Part shown: piece by piece, positions 42,925 to 51,730 of the stretch | Numbering within the stretch: position 1 is the first letter of the stretch | Layout of the letters: each line of letters begins with the position of its first letter | Assembly (NCBI RefSeq): GCF_001314325.1 | Contig: NZ_CP009429.1 | Location: forward strand, 1 to 57,500 | Source: Sphingopyxis macrogoltabida | Lineage (GTDB): Bacteria; Pseudomonadota; Alphaproteobacteria; Sphingomonadales; Sphingomonadaceae | Direction of reading: 5' to 3' | Length of the DNA stretch: 57,500 nucleotides | Translations under genes and position numbers: made by a program | Notes under the pieces: generated by a model | What the model was told of the DNA's origin: nothing | What the model saw: only the letters and a program-made list of their open reading frames with translations | The model's database searches: none

Positions 42925-43862
42925 GTGCGATGGAGCGTTTGCGCGACGGCGCAACGCGCACGGTCGAGGCGATGCAGGCGATCGGCATCGACGTCGGCTC
43001 GTACCGCCTGTCGCTTTATGGCCTTTTCTCGACGATCATCGTCGCGGTGCTGCTCTATGTCGCGGTGCGCGTTACCCTGCGCTCGATCAAATGGTTGCTG
43101 CGCCGCAACACCCAGATCGACGCGACGCAGCGGCTGCTCGCCGAAAAGCTGATCGCGATCGCGCTGTTCGTTTTCGCGATGCTGTTCGGCATCGACCTGC
43201 TCGGCATCGACCTGACCGCGCTCGCGGTCTTTTCAGGCGCCGCCGGCCTTGCGATCGGTTTCGGGCTGCAGAAGACGGTCGGCAATCTGATTGCGGGAAT
43301 CATCCTGCTGATGGACCGCTCGATCAAGCCGGGCGATATCATCGTCGTCGGCGACGGCAGTTCGATGGGCGGCTCGGCGCTTCCCGCCGGGGTGCCCAAT
43401 GTCGGACGCGTCGCCAAGATCGGCGTGCGCGCGGTCAACGTCATCACCCGCGACGGCAAGAAGCATCTGATCCCGAACGAACTCTTGATGACGCAGCCGG
43501 TCGAGAACTGGAGCTACGCCAGCCCCGAGGTGCGGGTGCGGATGCGCATTCCGGTGCCCTACGACGCCGACCTCCGGCTCGCGCAGCGGCTGATCGTCGA
43601 GACCGCGCAGCAGAATCCGCGCATCCTGAACGAGCCCGAGCCGGCGGTGTGGATCACCGCCTTCGGCGAACGCGCGGTCGACCACGAACTGCGCTACTGG
43701 ATTTCGGACCCCGAGGCGGGGCTCGGCAATATCCAGGGCGAGGTGTTTCTGGGAATATGGGACCGCTTCAAGGAAGCGGGTATCCACATTCCCTATCCGC
43801 GCACCGATGTGCGGCTGGTCGGGGCGCCGGACGAAGGCTCGGCGCCCGGCGACGCGAACTAG
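42921..43862 (+). CDS. Small-conductance mechanosensitive channel (MscS family)
   Basis: The 313-residue protein has three N-terminal membrane segments, the pore-lining helix with [20 protein letters not shown] (glycine/alanine pattern of MscS TM3) and a cytoplasmic vestibule domain with [10 protein letters not shown] and '[16 protein letters not shown]'. It would release solutes under hypo-osmotic stress. The start overlaps metC (ATGA). It converges on ppa with stop codons sharing CTAG. Confidence 0.93.
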   Translation: MSAMERLRDGATRTVEAMQAIGIDVGSYRLSLYGLFSTIIVAVLLYVAVRVTLRSIKWLLRRNTQIDATQRLLAEKLIAIALFVFAMLFGIDLLGIDLTALAVFSGAAGLAIGFGLQKTVGNLIAGIILLMDRSIKPGDIIVVGDGSSMGGSALPAGVPNVGRVAKIGVRAVNVITRDGKKHLIPNELLMTQPVENWSYASPEVRVRMRIPVPYDADLRLAQRLIVETAQQNPRILNEPEPAVWITAFGERAVDHELRYWISDPEAGLGNIQGEVFLGIWDRFKEAGIHIPYPRTDVRLVGAPDEGSAPGDAN

Positions 43863-44395
43863 AAGCCGATCTTCTTTGCGCGTTCGACGCTTTCGACGAT
43901 GATGCGCTTTGCCTCGTCGACGTCGCCCCAGCCGTTGAGCTTCGCCCATTTGCCGGGTTCGAGATCCTTGTAGTGGGTGAAGAAATGCTCGATCTGCTGG
44001 AGCACGATTTCGGGCATGTCCTTGTAGGTCGCGACCTTGTCGTAATAGGGAAAGGTCTTGTTGACGGGGACACAGAGCAATTTCTCGTCGCCGCCGGCAT
44101 CGTCTTCCATGAGCAGCACGCCGATCGGACGGCATTTGACCACCGCGCCCGCGACGATCGGCGAGCGCGCGACGACGAGGGCGTCGAGCGGATCGCCATC
44201 GTCGCCCAGCGTGTGCGGAATGAAGCCGTAATTGGCGGGATAGCGCATCGGCGTGTGCAGGAACCGGTCGACAAACAGCGCGCCCGACGCCTTGTCGAAC
44301 TCATATTTCACCGGTTCGCCGCCGATCGGCACTTCGATCAGCACGTTGAGGCTGTCGGGGGGGCTGTCGCCGGCGGGGATCAGGTCGATGCGCAT
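43859..44395 (-). CDS. ppa: Inorganic pyrophosphatase
   Basis: This 178-residue type I pyrophosphatase hydrolyses PPi to phosphate in the cytoplasm. The signature DGDPLDALV and the active-site region [11 protein letters not shown] are intact, along with [11 protein letters not shown] and the C-terminal GWGDVDEAK segment. The length is standard for the hexameric bacterial form. Confidence 0.96.
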   Translation of the reverse strand: MRIDLIPAGDSPPDSLNVLIEVPIGGEPVKYEFDKASGALFVDRFLHTPMRYPANYGFIPHTLGDDGDPLDALVVARSPIVAGAVVKCRPIGVLLMEDDAGGDEKLLCVPVNKTFPYYDKVATYKDMPEIVLQQIEHFFTHYKDLEPGKWAKLNGWGDVDEAKRIIVESVERAKKIGF

Positions 44396-44437
44396 GGGAG
44401 ATGCAGTCCTTTATTATGTGATTCGGACGCCCCTTAG

Positions 44438-44517
44438 CCGCTCGCATCGAGCGAAGTCGAGATGCCGTGAGGGCGGGATCTGCCGTTGGGTGTCTCGACT
44501 TCGCTCGACACGAGCGG
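44438..44517. repeat. Paired REP-like inverted repeat, copy 1 of a family
   Basis: Arms 44438-44466 and 44489-44517 are inverted copies. Each arm also folds locally: the left uses CATC/GATG and the right uses TGTC/GACA around a GAGCGAAGTC-type core. The second copy of this family lies at 49591-49672. It sits between ppa and the M61 peptidase gene. Confidence 0.85.
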
Positions 44518-44529
44518 ATTTGATCGATC

Positions 44530-46455
44530 TTACAGCGCCCGGCGCGGGGCCAGCAGGCGGTCGAACCAGTCGGCGCCGCCGCCGACCTTTTCGAGGTGCG
44601 GCCAGCGCAGCCCGCTATGATAGTCGAGATCGATGTTGCGATAGCGCCCGCCGCGCTCGACGAGCAGGCGGACGGGGGTCTTGCCGTCGGTCGCGGTGCG
44701 CACCGCGGCTTCGATCCGCTCGCGGCTGTACGCCATGCCGTCGACGGCGACGATCTTCGTGCCGTTCACGATATCGGCGCGAAAGGCTGGCCCGTCCCAT
44801 AATATGCCGCTCGCGATGCCGTCCTTGTCGATGACCATCCCCAGCGAATGGGTCAGGTCGGCATTCTTCGCCTGCGCCATCCGGTCGCGGTCGTAGATAT
44901 TGGGCGCATCGCGCCAGACGAGGCGATATCCGGCGCGTTCGATGCCGCCGACCGGCGCGGGCTGGTCCGGGGTTTGCAGCCGGTCGCGCAGGAATTTCGC
45001 CCAGTCATAGGGATGAACCGCGTTCAGCGCCGCGACGACATCGTCGAAATTATAAGTGTCCTGCCCCCAGTCGCCCTCGCGCCCACCGAAAAAGGCGCGC
45101 GCGAAATCGTCGAGGCTTTTGGCGTTGTTCGTCGAGGTGCGGATCAGCATGTCGGCCTCGAGCCAGGTCAGCGACCCTTCGTTGTAATAATCCTCGGTGC
45201 GCGACCAGCTGGGGAAGGGCTTGGGCTTGCGCGCTGCGACAATCGGGTCGAGCGTCGTGTCATCGACCGAGCGCCATTCGCGACCCGCCTGCGCGCTGTA
45301 GAAGCCGGCGTTGGTTGCCCATTCGGCGAGGATCATCTCCTTCGACTGCAGCCCCGAGCGACCGGCAAGGACGAGGTCCCAGAAGCTCGTCTGGCCTTCG
45401 TAAACCCACAGCAGATTGTCCTGCATCGGGGTGCGGAAATCGGGGGTCCACATCTTGTCGGGGCGGCGGTACTTGCCGTTCCAGCTATGCGTCAGCTCGT
45501 GCGGCAACAGCCCGCGTTCGCTGTCGTTGTCGTTCCATCGGGTGAAATAGTCGGGGTTGCGGCTGTTCTCGCTCGACCGGTGATGTTCGAGCCCGATGCC
45601 GCCCAGCTCTTCGCTGAGCGCGAGGAGAAATTCGTAGCGGTCGAAATGGCGTACGCCGAACAGCGCGACCGCCTCCGACACCAGCGCCGCGTGGCGCGCG
45701 ATATGGTCGGGGCTGGCTTCGAGATATTTGGCTTCGTCGGCAACGACGTTGAGCGTCACCCGGTTGCCGAGGTCCCATTTGCGGAAATATTTCCCCGCGA
45801 ACATCGGGCTGTCGACGAGCACCTCGTAATTCGTCGGGGCATAGCTGTAGCGGTTGCCCGATATCTTGAGACCGTCGAGCGCGGCGGCGCCGGTCCATCC
45901 CTCGGGCAGCGTCACGTCGAGCTGCACCGGAATCTGGCGGGTGAAATAGCCGGCGGGATAGAGGCTGACCTGCTCCCATTGCAGGTTCATCATCGCCGGC
46001 GTGACGACGACGCGGCCTTCGCTCGTCCGCGTCGGCGACAGGAAATCGAAGGCGACGTCGATACTCTTCACCCCCGCCGGCACCTCGATATCGAAGGCGT
46101 AAACGTCGGTCGGCTGGCGCGTCCAGACGAGCGGCTTGCCGCCGGCGCTGGGCTTGAAACCGGCGAGTTCGGCGATCGCGCCGCGCGGCGCATGCTTGCC
46201 GGGCAGCCATTCGGGATAAAGCAGGGTCAACTTGCCCGCCTTCGCCACCGGGATCGTCTGGCGGATATGAAAGATGCCGCGCGCGACGTCGGTCGCATCG
46301 ACCTTGAGCGTCATGGTGCCGGGATAGGGCTTGTCGGCGGGCAGCGGGATGGTCAGCGGCTGAACGACCGGCTGCGGGCGGCTGTTGCCGTCCTGCGCCT
46401 GGGCGGGCGCGACGAAGGCGATCAGGGCGGCTGCGACGAACGGTGCTTTTTTCAT
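44530..46455 (-). CDS. M61 family peptidase with PDZ domain
   Basis: The 641-residue protein has a signal peptide (MKKAPFVAAALIAFVAPAQA), an N-terminal beta domain, a gluzincin catalytic domain with PHELTHSWNGK (His319, Glu320, His323) and a C-terminal PDZ-like domain (SLGMVIDKDGIASGILWDGP). This matches glycyl-aminopeptidase-type M61 enzymes, periplasmic in Sphingomonads. ATG at 46455 gives the clean signal peptide; longer in-frame starts add unsupported sequence. The REP-like repeat lies just past its stop. Confidence 0.9.
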   Translation of the reverse strand: MKKAPFVAAALIAFVAPAQAQDGNSRPQPVVQPLTIPLPADKPYPGTMTLKVDATDVARGIFHIRQTIPVAKAGKLTLLYPEWLPGKHAPRGAIAELAGFKPSAGGKPLVWTRQPTDVYAFDIEVPAGVKSIDVAFDFLSPTRTSEGRVVVTPAMMNLQWEQVSLYPAGYFTRQIPVQLDVTLPEGWTGAAALDGLKISGNRYSYAPTNYEVLVDSPMFAGKYFRKWDLGNRVTLNVVADEAKYLEASPDHIARHAALVSEAVALFGVRHFDRYEFLLALSEELGGIGLEHHRSSENSRNPDYFTRWNDNDSERGLLPHELTHSWNGKYRRPDKMWTPDFRTPMQDNLLWVYEGQTSFWDLVLAGRSGLQSKEMILAEWATNAGFYSAQAGREWRSVDDTTLDPIVAARKPKPFPSWSRTEDYYNEGSLTWLEADMLIRTSTNNAKSLDDFARAFFGGREGDWGQDTYNFDDVVAALNAVHPYDWAKFLRDRLQTPDQPAPVGGIERAGYRLVWRDAPNIYDRDRMAQAKNADLTHSLGMVIDKDGIASGILWDGPAFRADIVNGTKIVAVDGMAYSRERIEAAVRTATDGKTPVRLLVERGGRYRNIDLDYHSGLRWPHLEKVGGGADWFDRLLAPRRAL

Positions 46456-46547
46456 GCCGTTTATCTGCGACGAAATGGCGATGAGGTCCAGCGGGCGCTC
46501 TGCCAGCGTGCCGTGGGGTTCGACGAAACCGGCGATTGCCCGCTCGC

Positions 46548-47186
46548 TCAGCTTCCGGCGATCATGTTGATCGAAAAGGCGAGGATGCCGATGTTGAAGA
46601 TGAAGGCCTCGAGGCAATGCCAGGTCGACACGCGGCGGATCGCGCGGCTGGTGATGTCGATATCGGCGGTCTGAAAGGTCATGCCGAGGATCAGCGCGAA
46701 GTGGAGAAAGTCGAAATAGTCGGGCGCCGGGCTGCTCGGCACCGAAAGCCCGCCCGCATGGCCGCCGTGCGCCTTGTCGGGGGTGTAATAGAGATGCGCG
46801 TAGTGGATGGCGTAAACGGTGTTGGCGAAGAACCAGGCGAGCGCCAGCGTCACGATCACCAGCGGCTTCGAATATTGGCCGGTGCCCGAAACGAGCTGTG
46901 CCAGCGCGCCGAGCACGACGGCGCTCACCGCCACCGAAATGACGAGCAGCGCCACCCGGTTCGCGTCATTCTCGACCGCATGCCGCTTCAGGACCTGCGG
47001 ATCGCGGGTTCGGAACAGCGGGATGGTCGACAAAAGGAAGAGCGCGGTGACGATGTCGAAACCGATCAGAAAGTCCTGCAGCGCCGATCGATCCTGCATG
47101 ATTGCCCATGCCGCGACGAAAACCAGCCCCGCCGCATAAGCGACGAAGCGGGGCGGGGCGATGCGATTGCCGATCGTGCGGGCCAT
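46548..47186 (-). CDS. DUF1345 membrane protein
   Basis: This 212-residue polytopic protein has about five hydrophobic segments, and the DUF1345 landmarks 'WFFANTVYAIHYAHLYY' and FHFALILGMTFQTADI (read here as DFLHFALILGMTFQTAD). The family function is unknown. It is divergent from hisS with a 77-nt gap. Confidence 0.87.
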   Translation of the reverse strand: MARTIGNRIAPPRFVAYAAGLVFVAAWAIMQDRSALQDFLIGFDIVTALFLLSTIPLFRTRDPQVLKRHAVENDANRVALLVISVAVSAVVLGALAQLVSGTGQYSKPLVIVTLALAWFFANTVYAIHYAHLYYTPDKAHGGHAGGLSVPSSPAPDYFDFLHFALILGMTFQTADIDITSRAIRRVSTWHCLEAFIFNIGILAFSINMIAGS

Positions 47187-47263
47187 GACGCCAGCCTAGC
47201 TGCGCGCGAAGCCCGCGCAAGCCCGCTTTGCCTTTCGCCGAAAAGCGATTAGACGCGCGGCCC

Positions 47264-48511
47264 ATGAGCAAGGACAAATCCGCCAGGATCCCCACCCCGC
47301 AGCCCGTCCGCGGTACGCAGGACATGCTCGGCGATTTCGCCGACCGTTTCGCTTATGTCGTCGAGACGTTCGAGCGGGTGCGCCGCCTTTACGGCTTCAA
47401 GCGCGTCGAGGTGCCGGTGATCGAGCCGACCGCGGTGTTCGCCCGCTCGCTCGGTGAGACGACCGACGTCGTGTCGAAGGAAATGTACTCGTTCGAGGAT
47501 CGCGGCGGCGAAGGGATCACGCTGCGCCCCGAATTTACCGCCGGGATCGCGCGCGCCTATGTCACCAACGGCTGGCAGCAGTTCGCGCCGCTGAAGGTTG
47601 CGACGCACGGGCCGCTGTTCCGTTACGAGCGGCCGCAAAAGGGTCGCTATCGCCAGTTCCACCAACTCGATGCCGAAGTGTTGGGCAGCGACAGCCCGCT
47701 TGCGGACGCCGAATTGCTTGTCTTCGCCGACCAGTTGCTCAAGGAACTGGGCATATCCGAAGGCGTGACGCTGACGCTCAACACGCTCGGCGACGCGGCG
47801 AGCCGCGATGCATGGCGCGCGGCGCTGGTCGAGCATTTCGAGGGTCATCGCGGCGACCTCAGCGAAGACAGCCTCGCGCGGCTCGACAAGAATCCGCTGC
47901 GCATCCTCGACAGCAAGGATCCGAAAGACCGCCCGATCGCCGACGGCGCACCCGATATCGACGCCTTCCTGACGAGCGAGGCGCAGGATTTCTTCGGCGC
48001 CGTCACCGCCGGCCTCGATGCCGCGGGCGTCGCGTGGGAGCGCAACGCGCGGCTGGTGCGCGGGCTCGACTATTATCGCCATACCGCGTTCGAGTTCGTC
48101 ACCGACCGGCTCGGCGCGCAGGGCACCGTGCTCGGCGGCGGGCGCTATGACGGGCTCATCGAAAATCTCGGCGGACCGCCGACCCCGGCGGTCGGCTGGG
48201 CGGCCGGGATCGAGCGGCTGGCGATGCTGCTTGCCGACGATATCATCGACAATCGTCTCGACGCCGTGATCGCGGTCGAGGACGACAGCCAGCTCGCGCT
48301 GGCGATGCGGGCGCTGGCGGTGCTTCGCAGCAGCGGCTTCGCGACCGAGATCGTCGCCAGCGGATCGCCGCGCAAGCGCTTCGACAAGGCGGCGAAGATT
48401 CCGGCGCACGCGCTGATCTCTGTCGGTACGCGCGACGGTGCACCGCATATCAATATCCGCGGTGGCAGCGATCGCGCGAAGCAGGCTGAAGCGGTCGTTC
48501 GGGCCCTTTGA
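47264..48511 (+). CDS. hisS: Histidyl-tRNA synthetase
   Basis: This class II synthetase charges tRNA-His. The 415-residue product has the start [14 protein letters not shown], motif 2 ([19 protein letters not shown]), the histidine motif [15 protein letters not shown] and motif 3 ([11 protein letters not shown]). ATG at 47264 is the first in-frame start that keeps the conserved N-terminus. Its stop shares one base with the prfA start (TGATG). Confidence 0.96.
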   Translation: MSKDKSARIPTPQPVRGTQDMLGDFADRFAYVVETFERVRRLYGFKRVEVPVIEPTAVFARSLGETTDVVSKEMYSFEDRGGEGITLRPEFTAGIARAYVTNGWQQFAPLKVATHGPLFRYERPQKGRYRQFHQLDAEVLGSDSPLADAELLVFADQLLKELGISEGVTLTLNTLGDAASRDAWRAALVEHFEGHRGDLSEDSLARLDKNPLRILDSKDPKDRPIADGAPDIDAFLTSEAQDFFGAVTAGLDAAGVAWERNARLVRGLDYYRHTAFEFVTDRLGAQGTVLGGGRYDGLIENLGGPPTPAVGWAAGIERLAMLLADDIIDNRLDAVIAVEDDSQLALAMRALAVLRSSGFATEIVASGSPRKRFDKAAKIPAHALISVGTRDGAPHINIRGGSDRAKQAEAVVRAL

Positions 48512-49578
48512 TGACCAGCGTTTCCGCCAAACAGATCGACGCCATCATCGAACGCCACGCTGCCTTGCAGGCGCGGATGGCGACGGGCGACATGGCGCCC
48601 GCCGATTTCGTCGCGGCGTCGAAGGAGTTCGCCGAACTCGAACCGGTGGCCCGGGCGGCGGCCGAAGTCACGCGGCTGCGCGGCGAACTGGCGGCGCTGA
48701 ACGAAATGCTCGGCGATCCCGAGATGAAGGCGATGGCGGAGGAGGAAATCGCGGCGGTCGAAGAGGCGCTGCCTGCCGCCGAGCACGACCTCGCGATCAA
48801 GCTGCTGCCGAAGGACGTTGCCGACGAACGCGCCGCGATGCTCGAAATCCGCGCGGGCACCGGCGGCGACGAGGCGGCGCTGTTCGCGGGCGACCTGCTG
48901 CGCATGTACAGCCGCTATGCCGATACGCAGGGCTGGAAGGTCGAAATCATCTCGGCGAACGAGGCCGAGGTCGGCGGCTACAAGGAAGTCGTCGCGTCGG
49001 TCAGCGGGCAGGGGGTGTTCGCCAAGCTCAAGTTCGAAAGCGGCGTGCACCGCGTCCAGCGCGTCCCCGTCACCGAAAGCGGCGGGCGCATCCACACCAG
49101 CGCCGCGACCGTCGCGGTGCTGCCCGAGGCCGAGGAGGTCGACGTCGCGATCAACGACAGCGACCTCAAGATCGACATCTATCGCGCGTCGGGCGCGGGC
49201 GGCCAGCACGTCAACACGACCGATTCGGCGATCCGTATCACGCATATCCCGACCGGGCTCGTCGTGATCCAGCAGGACCAGCGCAGCCAGCACAAGAATC
49301 GCGCCAAGGCGATGCAAGTGCTGCGCGCGCGGCTCTATGATCTCGAGCGCGAGAAGATCCACAGCGCCGAGGCGTCGGCGCGCAAGTCGATGGTCGGTTC
49401 GGGCGACCGCTCCGAACGCATCCGCACCTATAATTTCCCGCAGGGCCGGGTGACCGACCATCGCATCAACCTGACGCTCCACCGCCTGCCCGAGATATTG
49501 GAGGGCGCGATGGACGAGCTGATCGACGCGCTGATCGCCGAGGATCAGGCGCAGCGGCTGGCGGGGCTGGGTGAATAA
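48511..49578 (+). CDS. prfA: Peptide chain release factor 1
   Basis: RF1 recognises UAA and UAG and releases the finished peptide. The 355-residue protein has the catalytic GGQ (residues 230-232, in [15 protein letters not shown]) and domain 2/4 features including the '[16 protein letters not shown]' segment. The PxT-type codon-reading region is present as PVTESGG. The ATG at 48511 is coupled to hisS. prmC, which methylates the GGQ glutamine, follows about 100 nt downstream beyond a repeat. Confidence 0.96.
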   Translation: MTSVSAKQIDAIIERHAALQARMATGDMAPADFVAASKEFAELEPVARAAAEVTRLRGELAALNEMLGDPEMKAMAEEEIAAVEEALPAAEHDLAIKLLPKDVADERAAMLEIRAGTGGDEAALFAGDLLRMYSRYADTQGWKVEIISANEAEVGGYKEVVASVSGQGVFAKLKFESGVHRVQRVPVTESGGRIHTSAATVAVLPEAEEVDVAINDSDLKIDIYRASGAGGQHVNTTDSAIRITHIPTGLVVIQQDQRSQHKNRAKAMQVLRARLYDLEREKIHSAEASARKSMVGSGDRSERIRTYNFPQGRVTDHRINLTLHRLPEILEGAMDELIDALIAEDQAQRLAGLGE

Positions 49579-49590
49579 AACGCGACAAAA

Positions 49591-49672
49591 CCGTTCGCAT
49601 CGAGCGCAGTCGAGATGCACATCGGGGTTGCGCAGCGTCGAGGGGTGTCTCGACTGCGCTCGACACGAACGG
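49591..49672. repeat. Paired REP-like inverted repeat, copy 2 of a family
   Basis: Arms 49591-49618 and 49645-49672 are inverted copies of the 44438-44517 family, with a GCGCAG core instead of GCGAAG and a matching change in the other arm. It lies in the prfA-prmC gap, where the two genes would otherwise adjoin, and ends 8 nt before the prmC GTG. Confidence 0.87.
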
Positions 49673-49680
49673 ACTTGAGT

Positions 49681-50508
49681 GTGGAGGACGGGAAGCAGGC
49701 TCTTCGCGACGCTGCGGAAAGACTTGCGGCGGTGTCGGACACCCCGCGCCTCGACGCCGAACTGTTGATGGCGCATGCGCTGGGGATCGAACGGCAGGCG
49801 CTGCTCCTCGATCCGGCGCGCTTCGCCGTACCCGGCGATTTCGCTGCGCTGATCGATCGCCGGATGGCGCACGAGCCGGTCGCCTATATCGTCGGCTATC
49901 GCGATTTCTGGACGATCCGCGTTGCGGTGGGCCCGGGTGTGCTGATTCCGCGTCCCGACAGCGAGACGCTGGTCGAGGCGGCGCTGGCGCACGTCGAGGA
50001 TCGCGAGGCGTCGCTGCATATCCTTGACCTTGGAACCGGGCCGGGCACGCTGTTGCTGGCCTTGTTGTCCGAATTGCCCGAAGCGGCCGGGCTCGGTGTC
50101 GATGTATCGGCGGAGGCGCTGGCGTTCGCGCGCCGGAACGCGGGCGAATTGCAAATTCAAGATCGGGCAATATTCCGCGAAGGCGACTGGACCGACGGCG
50201 TTGCCGGGCAATTCGACCTGATCCTGTGCAATCCACCCTATATCGCCGATTGCGAGCAACTGATGCCCGATGTCGCGGACCATGAGCCCGCCGGAGCGCT
50301 TTTCGCCGGGCCCGACGGGCTCGACGATTATCGCCGGATTATTCCCGATCTGCCGCGCCTGCTGGCGCCCGGCGGCGTGGCGATCCTTGAAATCGGAGCC
50401 TCGCAGCTTATATCGGTTTCCGCTCTTGCCGAAGCGGCGGGCTTTACCATCCGGTGCCGCCGCGACCTCGGCGGCCGTGACAGGGCGCTTTTGCTGACCC
50501 GCACCTGA
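49681..50508 (+). CDS. prmC: Release-factor glutamine methyltransferase PrmC
   Basis: PrmC methylates the GGQ glutamine of release factors with SAM. The roughly 275-residue enzyme has an N-terminal helical domain, the SAM loop ILDLGTGPGTLLLALL and the catalytic NPPY at 184-187. It follows prfA, its substrate gene, as in most bacteria. GTG at 49681 is preferred; a TTG at 49675 is possible. An extended reading frame further upstream would run through repeat DNA. Confidence 0.93.
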   Translation: MEDGKQALRDAAERLAAVSDTPRLDAELLMAHALGIERQALLLDPARFAVPGDFAALIDRRMAHEPVAYIVGYRDFWTIRVAVGPGVLIPRPDSETLVEAALAHVEDREASLHILDLGTGPGTLLLALLSELPEAAGLGVDVSAEALAFARRNAGELQIQDRAIFREGDWTDGVAGQFDLILCNPPYIADCEQLMPDVADHEPAGALFAGPDGLDDYRRIIPDLPRLLAPGGVAILEIGASQLISVSALAEAAGFTIRCRRDLGGRDRALLLTRT

Positions 50509-50763
50509 GCGCCGCCGCAATTATTCGCTTGGTTTACGCCGCAAAGCGCGGTAGGGGCGGCTCTAGGACTGATCGGACCCCATTGGCGATGCTTGGCATC
50601 GATACTGGCCCGGCAGGACTGCTTCCCACTTACGATGCTGGTCCGGGACGTGGGTCCCGTTCAAGCGGTAAAGGGTAAAGCCGCGCAGGGAGCGCGGGCG
50701 CGACGCGCAAATGGCGCGGTCGGCCAAAAGGGGTTGGCATAGCTTATTTGGCTTTTCGACAGG
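50509..50763 (+). promoter_or_regulatory. Long leader before the DUF4167 gene with two hairpins
   Basis: No gene is seen in this 255-nt gap. Two perfect small hairpins lie in it: CGATGC-TTG-GCATCG at 50587-50601, and a 6-bp stem CGGGAC/GTCCCG at 50644-50659. The gap is long for this compact region, so a structured mRNA leader is possible. No known riboswitch class is recognised. Confidence 0.3.
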
Positions 50764-51654
50764 ATGTCTCAGTTGAACATGAACAACCGGCAGAGCGGTC
50801 GCCGTCGCGGCCGCAACAACAACAGCAACAACAATGGTCGCCCGCAGTCGGGCGGACGCGGGGGCGTCGACCAGGCCAACCGCATCGACAGCCGCGCCCG
50901 CGGCAACGGCGCCCAGATGATCGAGAAATACCGCAACCTTGCGCGTGACGCGCAGCTTGCCGGCGACCGGGTCCAGACCGAATATTATCTGCAGTTCGCC
51001 GATCACTATTTCCGTGTCGTGAGCGATTTCCGCGCCCGGCAGGAAGAAAAGAACGCCCAGAACGGCCAGGAACGCAGCCACGACCGCAGCCGCGAGATTC
51101 GCGGCGTCGAGGATTTCGACGGCCATGACGATACCGACAGCGATATCGACACCGACGGCGGCCGCGACGACGATGGCGACGACCGTGGCGAGCGCAATGA
51201 TCGCAATGATCGCAGCGACCGCGGCCAGCGCGACAATCGCGGCAACCGCGAAGCGCGCGGCACTCGCGACGATCAGGGCGACGACAATCGCGGCAATCGC
51301 CAGCAGGGTCGCGGCCGCGCCAACCGCAACCGCGACGACGACAGCGCCGGTCGCGGCGAACAGGACGAGCGCGACGACCGCAACGATGCGCAGGCAGAGG
51401 CTGTCGAAGCCGAAGAGGCTCCGCGCCCCGCACGCCGCCCGGCGCGCCGTCCGCGCAAGGACGAGAGCGCCGGTGACGACAATGGCAATGCCGGCATCGA
51501 TACGGCCGTGCTGCCGCCGGCGATCGGCCGCCCCGAACGGAGCGCAGACGCCGATGCCGGCGCGGATGGCGGCGACGAAGCCCCTGCCGCCAAGCCGCGC
51601 CGCACGCGTCGTACGCTGGCAGCGCGGAGCAGCGGCGTCGAGGCCGCCGAGTAA
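50764..51654 (+). CDS. DUF4167 domain protein with Asp/Asn/Arg-rich tail
   Basis: The 296-residue protein has an N-terminal Asn- and Arg-rich stretch (RRRGRNNNSNNNGRPQSGGR), the DUF4167 helical core (ARGNGAQMIEKYRNLARDAQ, then ADHYFRVVSDF) and a long low-complexity region dominated by D, N, R and G (DRGERNDRNDRSDRGQRDNR type) that ends with a basic, alanine-rich tail. The family is restricted to alphaproteobacteria. RNA binding is often suspected from composition but is not shown. A terminator follows 43 nt after the stop. Confidence 0.92.
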   Translation: MSQLNMNNRQSGRRRGRNNNSNNNGRPQSGGRGGVDQANRIDSRARGNGAQMIEKYRNLARDAQLAGDRVQTEYYLQFADHYFRVVSDFRARQEEKNAQNGQERSHDRSREIRGVEDFDGHDDTDSDIDTDGGRDDDGDDRGERNDRNDRSDRGQRDNRGNREARGTRDDQGDDNRGNRQQGRGRANRNRDDDSAGRGEQDERDDRNDAQAEAVEAEEAPRPARRPARRPRKDESAGDDNGNAGIDTAVLPPAIGRPERSADADAGADGGDEAPAAKPRRTRRTLAARSSGVEAAE

Positions 51655-51696
51655 AGTCATTATTTCACGCTGGTTTTTGACCGGCACATAACATAG

Positions 51697-51730
51697 CCTC
51701 CCCGCCAGACTGTTGGCGGGGAGGTTTTTT
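51697..51730 (+). terminator. Terminator hairpin overlapping the ribosome site of the next gene
   Basis: CCTCCCCGCCA (51697-51707) pairs perfectly with TGGCGGGGAGG (51714-51724), and six Ts follow, ending directly against the ATG at 51731. The 3' arm contains GGGGAGG, the only strong Shine-Dalgarno for the DUF4139 gene, 6 nt from its ATG. The structure should end the DUF4167 transcript and hide that ribosome site on any RNA that reads through. Confidence 0.85.

Noticed and set aside
43859..43862. Unusual convergent overlap of the mscS and ppa stop codons (CTAG)
   Set aside because: Four-base stop overlaps are common between convergent genes in compact genomes and need no special explanation.
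49615..49674. N-terminal extension of PrmC
   Set aside because: It is encoded by the repeat arm, which has the same sequence as the non-coding copy near 44.5 kb.
50764..51654. Frameshifted or non-coding low-complexity region
   Set aside because: The D/N/R-rich frame is continuous and starts with a clear DUF4167 core, so it is a real gene with a disordered tail.
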